Assembly: GCA_030248215.1 (NCBI GenBank)
Contig: JASANG010002205.1
Span: 271,115-335,114 of the forward strand
Direction: 5' to 3'
Source: Enoplolaimus lenunculus
Lineage: Eukaryota; Nematoda; Enoplea; Enoplida; Thoracostomopsidae
Length of the DNA stretch: 64,000 bases
Positions 1 through 12,012 of this stretch are shown here, in pieces. The notes beneath the pieces were generated by a model. It had not been told where the DNA came from. It did no database searches and saw nothing but the letters and a program-made list of their open reading frames with translations. Each line of letters begins with the position of its first letter. Position 1 is the first letter of the stretch. Position numbers and translations under genes: made by a program.

Positions 1-2329
1 TCGTTTGTTATTGAGGGCTTGATGATGTCACTGCAGACATCCAAAAGGTAGGCTATTCCAACTTATAAGCTTATGAATTTTTACAATTTTGTTTTAAAAT
101 ATCTTTGTTTTAACTCGTTGCTGTTCAATTGAATTACTGTCTTGATATCATTTGCAGTACTTATATTACCGGGATGCGTTTGGCTTGCCGTCCGAAAAAT
201 CGGACAGTGGGCAAAATGCGACAATTTGCTTGTTATAAAAAGATTTAGTCCTGCTCTAATTTAGTTTGATTTTTTGCAGATATACCGTGCAAGAAGTGCT
301 GGACATGATAGAAAATTGGTCTGATGATGAATCTGAAACGTTTAACACTGCTACAGTTCCAATTGAACCTCCGGACGATGCTCTTGAAAGCGAAGCTGAT
401 TCAGGAGGTGAAGACCAAGGAGGCAACTGCAGCAATCTCAGTGGTGTTCAATTACAAGCACGAGTATAGTTATGAATCGCTCGTCGTGGTAACGTTACAC
501 ATGTTAGTGCAATCGAGGAAAGCAGTCATGACCGATAACGATTTATCCGCTGATGAGCCTTTGCCAGCAAAGGAAAACGGACACTAGTAAAAAGGGAGCC
601 CAAGACTGAGACATCTGATGGTGATAGTTATCCCGCGCAGCGTAAATGGGTGCGACAAGAGTTGCAACCATTTTCAGGCGAGATTGTTTTAGTGATAATT
701 ATCCAGAAGTTAACCACCCAATTGAGCTGTTCGAGCTATCTTTTGACACTGAAGTAATTGAACTTTTAACAATAAACGCAAAAAAATACGCAAAACAAAA
801 AGGATAACATGAATTTTCGTTAGATTCTGGCGATATAAAATGTTTTATTGCAATTTTGTTACTGTCTGGCTATTTGGATTTGCCAAGATGGCGTATGATG
901 TGGGAAGTTGACTCCGAAACACACATTTCTGCTGTAGCAAATGCCATGCGCCTTAACCGGTTCGAAGAAATAAAAAGTGATTTTCATTGTGCAGACAACG
1001 GCTATCTCCCAAGCAATGACAAGTTTGCCAAACTGCCAGAATTCTTCACAATGCTGAACGACAGGTTCGAGCAACATGCCGTTTTGAGTCAAAACATTTG
1101 CGTAGATGAAAGCATTGCGCCGTATTTTGGCAGGCACAGTGCAAAACAATTCTTGAAGGGAAAACCCATACGATTTGGGTACAAATTTTGGTGTTTGTGC
1201 GACAGATTTGGTTACCTGATTAGATTCGAACCGTATCAAGGAAAAAGCACTGGTTCATTTCAGCCACAAAAGAACATGGGTCTAGGTGCGTCCGCTGTGT
1301 TAAATTTTGTTAAAAATCTTCCAAAACACAAAACGTTTCACATTTACGCAGATAGATTTTTTTCAAGTATCGAATTTGCACATCAGCTCAAAATAAATGG
1401 GGTTGGATATACTGGAACTGTAATAGCAAATCGTACTGAAAAGTGTCCGATAGATAAAAAACTTGAAAAGCAAGATCGAGGTGTATGCGATTTCCGACTT
1501 GATCAAAGCACAGGCGAGCTCGTATTAACTTGGAACGATAACTGCCTCGTTCACGCTGTTTCAACGGTCGATACGGTTGAGCCGGCTGCTCAGGCATCAC
1601 TATGGTCATCAGCAAAAAAAAGAAAAAATAATAGCAAAGCAGCCAAACCTTATTGCTCAGTACAATACCTATATGGGCGGAGTTGATCGAATGGACCAGA
1701 ATATTGCAAATTATCGTGTCGTTATACGTTCAAAAGAGTGGTGGTGGGCAGCATTTGTCTTTGCTCTAGAAACTGCTTTGCACAATGCATGGCAACTTTA
1801 TAGACGTTCGGCAGGAGCACCAGAAAAATTGGATTTTTTTTGGGTTTTCAGCGATACCTTGTCAAAGGGAACCTTCGTCATTACGGAACATCTCTAAGCG
1901 GGGGCGGAAAACCACGTTGTGGAAAACGTTCCAGCAAACGTGTCATTGATGCTGTCCGTTTTGACGCATACAATCATTGGCAAATTGATGGCAAGACAGA
2001 AATAAGATGTGCGGAATGCCATATGAAAACTACTAAGAAATGCCAAATGTGTGACGTAGGACTTCACGTGAATTGTTCCAAAAGTTTCCATGTCAAATAG
2101 ACAGACTGTACGTGAAAACTAGTGTTTCTGTAGTTATTTTTATGTTGGTGTTAAATATGCCGCCATTTGTTGTATTATGCCCACTGTCCGATTTCTCGGA
2201 CGGCGTGAAATTTTTCAATAAGCTTCGTTGACTCAAAATAAGCTATATAATGTTTCAAATATTCAGTTTCAAGCATTTTGATGAAATATCAACTGCATGT
2301 CATAATTTACAAACTCGGGCACAAACGGG
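1..2329 (+). mobile_element. piggyBac-superfamily DNA transposon, decayed
   Basis: The right end is ACAAACGGG followed by TTAA at 2330-2333, the target site used by piggyBac elements. The left end seems to lie at the window edge, because bases 2-8 (CGTTTGT) match the inverted right terminus. Inside the ends is a 27-bp subterminal inverted repeat at 187-213 and 2178-2204 (26 of 27 bases match); each copy is itself a hairpin around TCCGA...TCGGA. Between them lies a broken transposase. The element lies downstream of exon 2 of the minus-strand TMEM26-like gene, so it most likely sits in an intron of that gene. Confidence 0.85.
266..2097 (+). pseudogene. piggyBac transposase remnant (DDE_Tnp_1_7)
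   Basis: The coding sequence is spread over several frames. An acidic N-terminal piece (266-469) has a VLDMIEN motif and PIEPPDDALES, like PGBD-type transposases. The core (856-1686) carries the catalytic domain with candidate acidic residues in ICVDESIAPYFGR and FHIYADRFFSS. A second frame (from about 1620 to 1897) holds YNTYMGGVDRMDQN and the Trp-rich KEWWWAAFVFALE segment. A third frame (to 2097) ends in a Cys-rich finger, CAECHMKTTKKCQMC, as in the piggyBac C-terminal domain. There is an in-frame stop near 807 and frame changes between 470 and 800, near 1610-1650 in an A-run, and near 1880. It can no longer make transposase. Confidence 0.88.
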
Positions 2330-2465
2330 TTAAATCTGAATATTAAAGTTAACAAATCCGCAAAAAGCGGTTAAAATAGGTATTTTCTCTCGTTCGTTCA
2401 GTAATAACCGCTTAGGTGTTCAACGGTTTCCTATGAAACTTTGTCATCATCCTTTAATGGTTTAC

Positions 2466-3376
2466 CTCAAATCCAGGTGCAAATTCCATCACCACAGACT
2501 CTTGTCCCAGAGTGGTATTTTCATTAGAAAGAAGGGCTGCCATGTTGTCAGTCCCTTTATAATGAATAGTAGTCGTAGCTAAGATTGCGCTTGGTCTGCG
2601 GTCAGCAGTCTCAATTATACGGGTGTAATCTTGGTATGTCTTGACGAATTCATTACTGACATAAAGTTCCATGAACCAAATCGGAGGAACTATGCCCGAT
2701 AAGTACAAGAATATGCTTGGACAAAACCTGTCAAAATAATAAAACTTTGTTATATCTCTTTTGTGAATTGTGTGTTGCTATCAGGGTATTACCTGGGCTC
2801 ATATTCTCAAATGCGTATACAACTTATCACCTGTTAGCGATAGGTTTTCAAACTGGTGAACGTCTGCAATTACAGTTCTAAAAATTACTAGTAGGGCAGA
2901 TAAAACGCAAACAATGTTCTGAATTTTGAACTCCATCATGCGCTGGTTATAAAATTACTGGACCTATCACCGACTGGTAATAGGTGCTACTTACATTTGA
3001 GAATCCTGACTGTGATATTCGTTTCGTGTCCGATTAAAATCATCGAATGTTTACTTCTATGTACTTATGTAAATATTCATTTACACCTTAGATTAATTAT
3101 TTATATAAAAATGATTTAATTTTTAGAGATGTTTGTGCTCTCATATTAAACGAGTTTATACGCGTACCATTTAGTTTCGTTTCCTCGACGTTGCATTATG
3201 TTGAGACCTCCTTCAACGAAAATAGCCACAACCATCAGTGAAAACAGCCAAAATATTTCGTTGCTATACAAAAGATAAACGCGCCAGATCGCAATCAGCG
3301 CATGTAACGCAAACATAGTTCGAACTCCAAGAGCACGAGCGTATTTAAAAAAGTGAATATGGCGTCCAAGTGGCAT
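2466..3376 (-). CDS. TMEM26-like membrane protein, first two exons
   Basis: Two exons are seen. Exon 1 is 3168-3376, from the Met at 3376 to the donor after AAATG. Exon 2 is 2466-2727, with acceptor TTTTGACAG and donor GAG|gtaaac. The phase-2 junction rebuilds a Trp (KW|F). The protein starts MPLGRHIHFF and has hydrophobic spans around TMFALHALIAIWRVYLL, IFWLFSLMVVAIFVEGGL and SIFLYLSGIVPPIWFMEL. The HxLxxxWRV signature, the KRG-like loop and the KW-F-P-x-IFLYL-x-x-IVP-x-W-x-MEL block are those of TMEM26, a poorly understood multi-pass membrane protein. The remaining exons must lie left of the window, beyond the piggyBac copy. The start codon is supported by exon alignment, but an upstream non-coding exon is possible. 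Confidence 0.78.
2803..3004. mobile_element. MITE in TMEM26-like intron, ATTCTCAAATG termini
   Basis: The ends are inverted (ATTCTCAAATG and CATTTGAGAAT), followed inside by inverted versions of a CACCTATTACC-like segment. Related copies or pieces occur at 16880-17235, 19660-19730 and 35770-36000. Confidence 0.6.
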
Positions 3377-4540
3377 GGCAACAAATGAAGCAAAAATAAA
3401 CTGTAAGGTATTAAGTTTATAGCTTTGTTAGAATAAGTAGACTACATTGAATATGTTATTTCTGAAACAAATTTATGTATAAGTACAGATGGTTGCCCTG
3501 CAATTACAAAGTTAGTATTTAATATTTATAGTCTACGAAAAGTTTCAGTTTTATACTTAAAACGTGAACTAAAAGTACGCGTTAAATTCCTTTAGCATTT
3601 GATTATATCACTTATGTTTTAAGGTGTGCAGAATAGTTTGCAGGTTGAGTGTTGAAGGTCAGTGTTGGCCCTTACTTTGTCAGAAAATCGACTTCGGTAG
3701 TTCAGCCAATGGGTCTTCATATCGGCAATTCCGGCAATTTTTGCTTATGATATTGTCCAAATTTTTCGTGCTTTTAATACCTGAAACTTACGAAAGGCAA
3801 CTAAAAGTGACAAATATACTCTAATTTTTGCTTTTATAAAAATGAATACAGTCGGAATTATACCACATTATCATATGTAGGAAACCTCGTTTATCAGCTC
3901 ATGGATCAACGAGCATTTTGCAATGATTTTGGGATATTACCGTAAGCAGATCCGCTGGTGCTACAGAAAAAGACAATATTAATCTTTCTGTGTGGAAAAT
4001 TTACTGCAATAGTTTTATTCGGACTCGGCTTCTGAATGCAGTTTTACCAATAACTGTTTTTCAACATCTATTGAAACACCAATTTGTTGTGAAATTATGC
4101 TGTTTGCCTGTTGTTTTTTAAGTGTTTTGCAGCAGAATTCTCGAGTATTTTCTTGCAGTCTTATATGGATTGTTGCATTTTAACTTGTACATGTTCTGTT
4201 TTAGCCATAATGTTGTTTTATCGTTTGAAATATTGCATGCAACAAATTAAATAAATTAATATAAGGAATCGGAATGTTTTTGATTTTTCTTAGCATAAAC
4301 AGAGGGTTATAAAAATTAAAACAATAGTCTGAAACATATTTTGGTAAAGAGCTGAATGCTTCCAAATATTGTTGCACAAACATAAAACATCAAGATTTAA
4401 TACTTACCACTACTGTTTTGATAGCATTAAAGAATCTAGTCCGATTGCGTTAAGATGTGAACCGTAAATTGTAATAGTTTGCAAGAAAATATGATCACAA
4501 GTTGCAAAACTCGCTGTCAATATTTTTCCCGTTTTACTCT
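3377..4540. other. intergenic, nothing recognised
   Basis: AT-rich sequence upstream of the TMEM26-like gene. No convincing exon, RNA gene or repeat boundary was seen. Any promoter of that gene should lie in the first few hundred bases. Confidence 0.5.
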
Positions 4541-5215
4541 ATACAGGGGCGTACAGAGAGGAGAGGGGGGCGGCCGCTGCCTTATCGGAATCGGGACCTG
4601 CGACAAAATTCAGATAAATACGAAAATTACGTATGGTTTCTCGCTCGTTTCGCTCGCGATGCTTTTGACTGATCAATTTTCGAAATAATTTTCTTCAAAG
4701 TCAAATTCGCCAACCTGACATGCTCAAAACTAAAGATAGTAATAAAAATTGTGCAAAGGTTCGCAATTACATACGTTTTAGACCAGGAAAGGTTCGGTTT
4801 GGTGGCTTATACCTCGCGCTTTATAAATAAAGAAATTTTGCAAACAATTCGACCTGGTCCGGATACCCAAACGGCCAAATTTTAAGGTCCTAAAGGAAAA
4901 CTGTGAAATTGGTCTAACAGCCAACTGTATGGGAGCGTGACCATCGTCATTAATCCTAACAGAAAATTCAGATCCGTGCCTCTTAAGGATGCTAAGTTTG
5001 CTTTTAGGGGAAACCAAAGGCACGGCCCTGACAGGATGATGCCCCAAACCAACGTTGGTCGGTACGCCGCTGACTCTATATAGTTACTCTCATGTAAAAT
5101 CGCAAGCAACGGTGCAAATTTTCGTAATTCTATAGCGCACACAAAAAATGCCTCTCTAAATGTTACATGGGTCAAAGATTTTTTGTGCAACTGCGCCTGT
5201 CAGGGCCAACCGGTT
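4541..5215. repeat. GC-richer repeat remnant
   Basis: Begins at CAGGGGCGTACAGAGAGG, typical of hAT-type MITE starts, and is richer in G+C than its surroundings. The minus-strand frames here (4778-5190) are open for about 90-100 codons but overlap one another and resemble no known family. I read it as a degraded transposon, not a gene. Confidence 0.35.
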
Positions 5216-5575
5216 TTTATGGTCTGCCAAATTGTTCTAATGTTCCCAAGTGACGCCAACCATACAAAGCGTGAATTATGGCTGGAATGGCACTAAAATA
5301 AACCTTAAATTTGAAACAGATGTATGATTTTAACTAACCGCTGTGCTCAGCGCAGGGTTCGTTTTTTGAAAAACTGAATCGGTAGAAAGAACAGTTTTTT
5401 CGTTTTTTACCTGAAAAACCAGAAAAAAGAAAACATGTAGGTACCTCTGTTTCATCAAATTAAATGACGTTAATGGATGCTAGAATCTGATACTAATATG
5501 ATACTAAAAGAATCACATGACTGTTTCAGACCAAGACTTAACAACATACAACAAGCATACAAGGAACATACTTAA

Positions 5576-5956
5576 GTGACCCAAGTAAAACGGGGTAATA
5601 AAAAGGGGTCCCCATTTTGAGTCTCAATCAATAAAGAGGATGTATCCCTAATAAGAGTCCGTAAGCGGATAGAGTCCCTAAATCCTAATTAGAATCTATA
5701 AATTTCGATTATTCCGGACCAAGTAAAGTTGCGTTCAAAACTTTAAAGGATATATACTTAAGTTCTGAAACTACATTCCTAGGTATAACCTTGTATTATC
5801 GCTCAAGTTTTGCATACAAGACAAATGAACGTTTAATTCAACGGATCGTTGCAATACAGGACCTATATCAGTAACGAGGCGAGGCGGAGGGCGAGTTAAA
5901 AACAAATAAAACTGGCTGTACCAAATAAATTTCAGTGCCCTCTTCTTATTCGGTCA
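5576..5956 (+). mobile_element. TIR-MITE, CCCGAATAAGAGG family, diverged copy
   Basis: Shares its internal sequence with the copies at 10674-11008, 20723-21173 and 63112-63359, including the block TAATAAGAGTCCGTAAGCGG. The left terminus reads GACCCAAGTAAAA and the right one CTTATTCGGTCA, so both ends have drifted. Confidence 0.7.
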
Positions 5957-6539
5957 TGCACTGCAGGACCTCAAAGTTTGAAATAAAAACAGAACATGTA
6001 AAAAATATGCACCCGTGCCTCAACAAATGCAAACACCTTAATGAATGGCAAATCTGGTGCCAAAATGTTGATACCAAAAGAATCACATGGCTGTTTTTGC
6101 TGCTCAGATCAAGATTTAACAACACACGACAAACATATGGTGTACACGACTAAAGCGTAACGTAGGTTTGAGTTCCGCAAAAAATCTGCTAAGAGGCTTT
6201 GTAGGTTCATTGTTTTACACGAATTTAATCACAAATTCCGTTCATAATTTACACGTTGCACAGCTGGAATAATGATCATGCGAAAACAACAAAACTAAAA
6301 TGTATTTATACATCCAAATATTTTAAAATCAAAGAAGTGGGATTCATAAGTAAAAACATGACTGAAATTTAGGCCTCAGTTGTGTCAATAGAAATTGCAT
6401 ATGCTTCTAATTCAGCTCTATCGCGGCTACAGTAATGCAAGCAAAAAACGCGTGTTTTTATCCAATCGAACAGGTATTATACAATATTGTAAATCAGCAC
6501 CGCAGACACTTCAGCCAAATTCATTCTGGATGAAAGGTG

Positions 6540-6745
6540 TGAAATATAAACCAATGTTTAATAAAACTATCTATATATTAATTAAAAATGGAATGCCCCA
6601 CATACATATTTTAGGCAACTTTTCATGATTACTTTGTCGATAATATTTTCTAGAACACGAACGTGATTGATCTGTGAAAAGAAAATTTGCATGTAGATTG
6701 TTGTGCATTCTATGACTTTTGCGCATTGCGCAAAGCCGCCTAAGT
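6540..6745 (+). repeat. dispersed repeat, inverted relative at 31555-31745
   Basis: The order of GGAATGCCCCACATAC, a weakly conserved middle, and TTTTGCGCATTGCGCAAAG is found again in opposite orientation in an intron of the beta-trefoil gene. The core contains the palindrome TTGCGCATTGCGCAA. Confidence 0.55.
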
Positions 6746-7619
6746 TACATGTATGCGCAGTAAGCTTTTCACTTGAAACAACGCTTTATTTCAGACGTTT
6801 AGCATGCAAGCATTATTATTGTCGTGTAATGAGTGCGTGCATCCCGGAAGTGGCATGTTGTCTTTTTTCTATATATACTTCCCTGAGATAGAATGTGGGC
6901 GCAAAAAGATCAAAGATAGTGTACTTAACCTATGAGGTACATTGAGGTTGACTAATCATCTGAGTAAATCGTAGCTTTAGTGTCCGGTACATATTTTAAA
7001 TACAAAGAACCGGCTTCTTTAAATCCTTTGAAGTTTCCAAAATAATAGCATATAATTGATCGACGCCGCATATACGGTTTTACGTTCGCAGGTTTAAACT
7101 TTTTCTCATTGATGTCAATGCGGTTTTGTTAGCATAGGTCATATATGTTCAGCTTTTTTAGACGATGTATACTTGGCTGGTCTGCGAAGAGTTTTATAAT
7201 ATAAGCACAATAGCTCATTCTTTAACGGTTTCTGTTTTCGGAACATACCAAAACTTTTTGCAGTCATGTATTTGGGTCGTTTCCGCAGCGAATACCGAAG
7301 TTAGCACAAGCTGGGCAATTTTGGATGATTCCAAATCGAAAAGACACTATTGTAGCAAGGTGCAACCGAAGGGGAAAAATACCGGAGTCAGAAGTGAACA
7401 AAAATTGCTGAAGCTGTAGGTGAAGCCGAAGCTGAAGCGAAATTAGGTATAGTTAAAATAATGTTCATTTGGAAAAAGTTGTGAAAAATTTCGTTTTATG
7501 CTTATTTTTTAAGAAATTAAGACAATTTCCTTAAACATAATGCGTTATTCACGATATAGCTAAAGGCGAGCGTTTCACGGTTTCTCCCATGTTGACTCGA
7601 GTAAACAGACAAAACTAGA

Positions 7620-8170
7620 ATTTCGTATGCCGCCGCTGTCAAATGGTTAATGTGTAAAAGAGCCGGCATGCCACTGCCAGAACTGCATGGTCGGGACGAC
7701 CCCTTCCGCCGAAGTAGTGCGAATATACGTAGTTTTACCCTAAATTTCTCACCTCGGATCTCTTTCGCTCACGAGTCAAGCGCGCTACCCATTACACCAC
7801 GCGGCCGATATCATAATTTCCACTGATGGTATATGTGCACAAGTATGTATATCCGCGTATACTCACATTCCCCCTTCTTTACGGTCGCCCCAGACCGCGA
7901 ATCCAAACTATCCGAATCCATGGGGCTGCAATTTACAGCGTCCATCTCGGTGGGACCTCGCACGGTCGGGACGACCCCTTTCTCCCAAAGATATGGCCAC
8001 ACCGGGAATTGAACCTCGGACCTCTCACTCGCGAGTCGCGCTACCCATTACACCACGCGGCCGATATCATAATTTCCTCTGGTGCTATATGTGCACGAGT
8101 ATGTATGTGTTTTAACATTACACACTCTGCACATACACAAGCTACACCGCATATACTCACAGCCATGTGA
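7620..8170 (-). mobile_element. tRNA-derived SINE, two tandem copies
   Basis: Read on the minus strand, two units near 7730-7810 and 7990-8070 carry a tRNA-like head: GGCCGCGTGGTGTAATGGG (A box) and GGTTCAATTCC (B box, intact in the second). A tail holds a GGTCCCACCGAGATGG segment shared with the SINE blocks at 44870-45150 and 49646-50358. The acceptor stem of the second copy still pairs, but its anticodon arm is shortened and does not, so this is a SINE, not a working tRNA gene. Confidence 0.7.
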
Positions 8171-8629
8171 TACTTTATGATATTTATACGAATATATTAT
8201 ATTCTAAAATTTCAGCGAGTATATGACATACAGTGGTACAGTGTAATTCTTCGCCTTCTTAATATAATGAATAAAAAGTTCGATGAGAGAGGAAGACATG
8301 CGCTTTAAAACACCAAACACGCGCCGCCATATTTGTAAATTCGTTTTTGACGTAAAATCTACCAGAACTAGCATCATAATTAAAAATGTAAATTTCATAT
8401 TCTAGTATCATATGATAACAGAACGATTCGGTTTCGTTACCTCAAGTATGCTGATAATTGGAAGCATATGATATGATATTTTGACCTACATATGACGATA
8501 GCAGACACCTTACTAACTTTTGAGTGCAGGCCGTAAATGAATAGTAAAAATAACGTAAGCGGACAGTGATCAAAATAACAGAAACGGAAACCATGATGAA
8601 ATTATCCAAACTCTTAACAAATTGCATTC

Positions 8630-8698
8630 ACAATATATATATATATATATAAATATAATATATATATTTATATATATACATATATGTATATATATTGA
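8630..8698. repeat. (TA)n microsatellite
   Basis: About 70 bases of nearly pure alternating T and A. Confidence 0.9.
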
Positions 8699-8699
8699 A

Positions 8700-9873
8700 A
8701 GAGAGAACCTGTCAGAAGATTATTCGGCTATAAGTTTTGAACCGATAACAATTGCTGTTCGTACAGATGAATTTGGTGTTTTAGAAAGCGTTGCTTTGAT
8801 GTACTTAACGATACTCTAGAGACTACACAAACGGCAACGTTGTATCGGTCATTTTCAACTGCGGAAAAGGTAATTTTTACCAAATGAAAGGTAAAAAGAG
8901 TCTTTGTTGGGGGTATAACCAATTTAAGCTACTGTGATTAAACTAGGAAAAGTGTATTTGATCGTATTTTGAATGTTTAAATATTGTGAAAACGTTTCCA
9001 TTTAAAAAATGTTTAATCTTCGAAAACGCTCAAGATTTAGTTTAAGTTCTAATCTACGTTGGCTTCGGCTTTCTTCATTTTTACCTGTCGGAATAGTGTT
9101 TTGTCGACTCATTTATAAAGTAGTTTAAAAAACAACTCAACAACATTTTGTCATAGAACAGGTTACAAGTTGCCAAAACTGAGTTGCGAGCAGCGTTTTT
9201 AAATTTTCTCATATTTTATTGTCTGAATCAACCTGTTGCGGAATAGCAATAATGAACAAATCCGTCCACTGAATTGCTACATTTTTATATATACATATAT
9301 TTCACTAAAATAAGCTAAAGCCCTCGTTCTATGTTGCAGTTCTAAAAATCTAAATTTCCACTTGTAACTAAATCGCACACGAGACGCTACGTTGCAACCT
9401 GCTAAAGCGATACGACGCAGAGAGCAATTTTAGTTTTGTCTTGCACTTTTAACCCTCTTAGTCTTGAAATTGTTCACGAACAACCAAATTATTATTGGAC
9501 ACCGTACACCAGTGTAGAAATAGTTCAACAAATCATATTGCAACTATAGCCAGAACCAAAATTCAGAACTAAAAAGGGTTAAAGGTATTTTATTTATAAA
9601 ATGAACATTTGAATTAGCGTATCCAAGACCAAACTTAATATACTAACCGTACATTTAAACGACTGCAACACCAGCAGACAGCCGCATACAATGAATATCT
9701 AATAATGTCTCCAGTGAACGTCTTTCGTGAGGAAAAAAAGAAACACTGCATATATATAAACAACAGCGAAATTTAGTTTTTGCCAAAAGGTTTAGCAGCC
9801 GTCAATGTGTTCTGTTTCTTTATATATGTATAATATGAGAGTTTTTACCAAGGTTTATAATGACCTTATTATA
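8700..9873. other. intergenic, nothing recognised
   Basis: AT-rich with no supportable exon or RNA gene. The short open frames fit chance. Confidence 0.5.
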
Positions 9874-10144
9874 TTAACCCCTTCTCACATTGAGTTGCCT
9901 GTAGGCCACTCAGCGCAGTGTATATACGTTAAATAGTATATATCGCACCGTGTTTATCAAGTGCAGCACGTATACATAGTACTAAATCACCACAAGACGT
10001 GAGAGCCCCCTCGGGTTCGAGCGTCAAGCTCCTATAGCTGAGTGGTGATGGTATACGCCTCCCACTCCAGTCACTGGAGTTCGAATCCTAGCATAAAACT
10101 AGGTCTCAGGGGAAATAGAAAATATTCATGTGAGAAACGGTTAA
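9874..10144 (+). mobile_element. TTAA-flanked MITE with tRNA-like Pol III core, copy 1
   Basis: Flanked by TTAA on both sides, with inverted ends CCCCTTCTCACATTGA and CATGTGAGAAACGG. Just inside the left end is a hairpin-prone GAGTTGCCTGTAGGCCACTC, imperfect in this copy. The right half carries TAGCTGAGTGG, a perfect A-box consensus, and GAGTTCGAATCC, a B box. The TTAA target and CCC start point to piggyBac-type mobilisation; the core is tRNA-derived. Confidence 0.85.
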
Positions 10145-10365
10145 ATAATAAAACAAATATCTGCGATGCGAAATAATAGGAATTGCATGTCGCAGTAGAA
10201 ATCGAAAAATAAACCCGAAATGTAACAATAGAGTGTCAAGAGTTTACTAAGGACCATTCGCTTTTTTCAGTTAAGTTATAATATAGATAACTGTAATTGC
10301 TTAAAAGTTAACAAAACCCATAAATTCCGCCGTTATGGGCCGTGTAAAGATTAAGTGCGGTACGC

Positions 10366-10545
10366 TTTTCTAGCGGACTTGCAATAGAGCGAAATTGAAA
10401 CTTTAGAGTAATTTTTCTATTGCTTAGGTTTAGGTTAAAATTTAGGTGTATGCTCATTCGTACGTTCAGGTTGAGGCATAGGCTTAGGTTTATGTATATG
10501 CATATACTGCTGTTACTGCCTACCCTGTTCTTTTACATTGACCTC
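10366..10545 (+). repeat. TTAGGC-core dispersed element
   Basis: Starts near GGACTTGCAATAGAG, passes through a run of degenerate TTAGGC/TTAGGT hexamers and ends near TGCTGTTACTGCC, the shared layout of this family. Other copies and fragments lie at 11700-11775, 13490-13650, 13980-14095, 22355-22500, 26845-26965, 36236-36315, 37825-37970, 43270-43390, 54225-54375, 60890-60960 and 63585-63735. Confidence 0.7.
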
Positions 10546-10673
10546 TTAATGAAATTGTGTTGGTTTGGTTCGTTTTCGTCTGCTTTGAACCATTGCAACG
10601 TAGAGGCAGCTGAAAACACCCCTTCCTCGAATTTGATGAAATGTTTGTACATTAGACGATACTTTTTCAAACA

Positions 10674-11008
10674 TACTGTAGTGACCCGAATAACTGGGGG
10701 AACTGCAACTATCCGTTGAATTAAAAGTTTTTTGCCTTGCATCGAAAGCTTGAGTGATAATGCAAAGTTATAGTTTGGAATGTTCCTTTCAAAACTTATA
10801 AGTGCACTTTAAAATTTCGAACTCAAGATTATTTGTTCCACTAGTCATTAATGCGCTTCAATTAGGGATAATTGACATTTATAGACTCTAATTAGGGTCT
10901 AGGGACTCTTTCCGCTTACGGACTCTTATTAGGGACACGGACTCTTATTAATTACGACTCAAAATGGGGGCCCTCTTATTACCTCCTCTTATTCGGGTCA
11001 CTACAGTA
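10674..11008 (-). mobile_element. TIR-MITE, CCCGAATAAGAGG family, intact ends
   Basis: Termini TACTGTAGTGACCCGAATAA and TTATTCGGGTCACTACAGTA are perfect inverted repeats beginning and ending in TA, as expected for a Tc1/mariner-type non-autonomous element. It lies inverted relative to the other copies. Confidence 0.85.
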
Positions 11009-12012
11009 CCTGAATTCATATGTTTATAAAAACCCTTGTTGACTGTGGACAGAGTAGAATAAAAACTTGGGTATCAATTTTACCAGAAATCAAAACAAAT
11101 ATTCAGTGACAGGCTTACGTATATATGGATACTTACAGACGATGTAATAAGTCTTGTGCCACAAAACAAAAATGTCAATTTCGAGCCAGAGCGGTAGCTT
11201 TAAACAGTCTTAGACCACGGTTTTATTCTACAAAAAGAACCCGTCCTGTGGTTAGATCCTTTCGGAAAATTATACATATATATTTTTTGTAAATTGTTAA
11301 TGTTCCCCAGCATGACTATATATATATTAATATATAAATATGTATACACATATGTATAAATACATGGGCTAATATACATATATATACATATTGCACTCCG
11401 TTTTGTCACATTTTGTAGCGTTAAAACAATTTTATTTGAGCTATTAAAATTAAAAACTGACTAAATCTATTCCATATGCAAAGGCACAGAAGTGATATCT
11501 CAAGACAGTATTGAACCACATTGTTTGGTATTAGTTGACACAACAATCGTTTTCGCAGCCTTTTTTTTAATTGCATTCCTAAAAAGTAATTCAGTCAAGT
11601 CGGTAACCAGGAACTGTTGTGCAGGAAGATTTGGAGTGCAAAAAATATAACGGCATATAAATCTTTCGCCCATGAAAAGATTATAGGCACAGCGTTTTTC
11701 TACGGGACTGCAATGCAATAGACTAAGCTTAAGCTTTAGACTATTTTTGCTTCGGCTTAGAATACGTATTTTGGGCAACGTTCAAGCGCAGAAGTAAACA
11801 ATGTTTTTCACAATGCTTAAAAGAATCGCTCTACAAAAGAATTTGTACATAGATTCAACTGGTAGTTTAACTTTGCAAGTGCCTTCAACGCTGTGTAGCT
11901 TACGATAATGTGTAAGAATGTAAACCGCAGCCACTAGGGCAGCGGCACATTAGTGCAACTGCGGCCACTGATACTAATATTAGCCATTTTACTTCCATGC
12001 AATGTACAAAGT
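11009..12012. other. intergenic: TA-rich tract and TTAGGC fragment
   Basis: Contains a TATA-rich stretch near 11270-11390 and a partial TTAGGC-family element at about 11700-11775. No exon was recognised. Confidence 0.5.

Noticed and set aside
859-1239. 126-codon minus-strand frame in the piggyBac element
   Set aside because: It is the antisense shadow of the transposase core.
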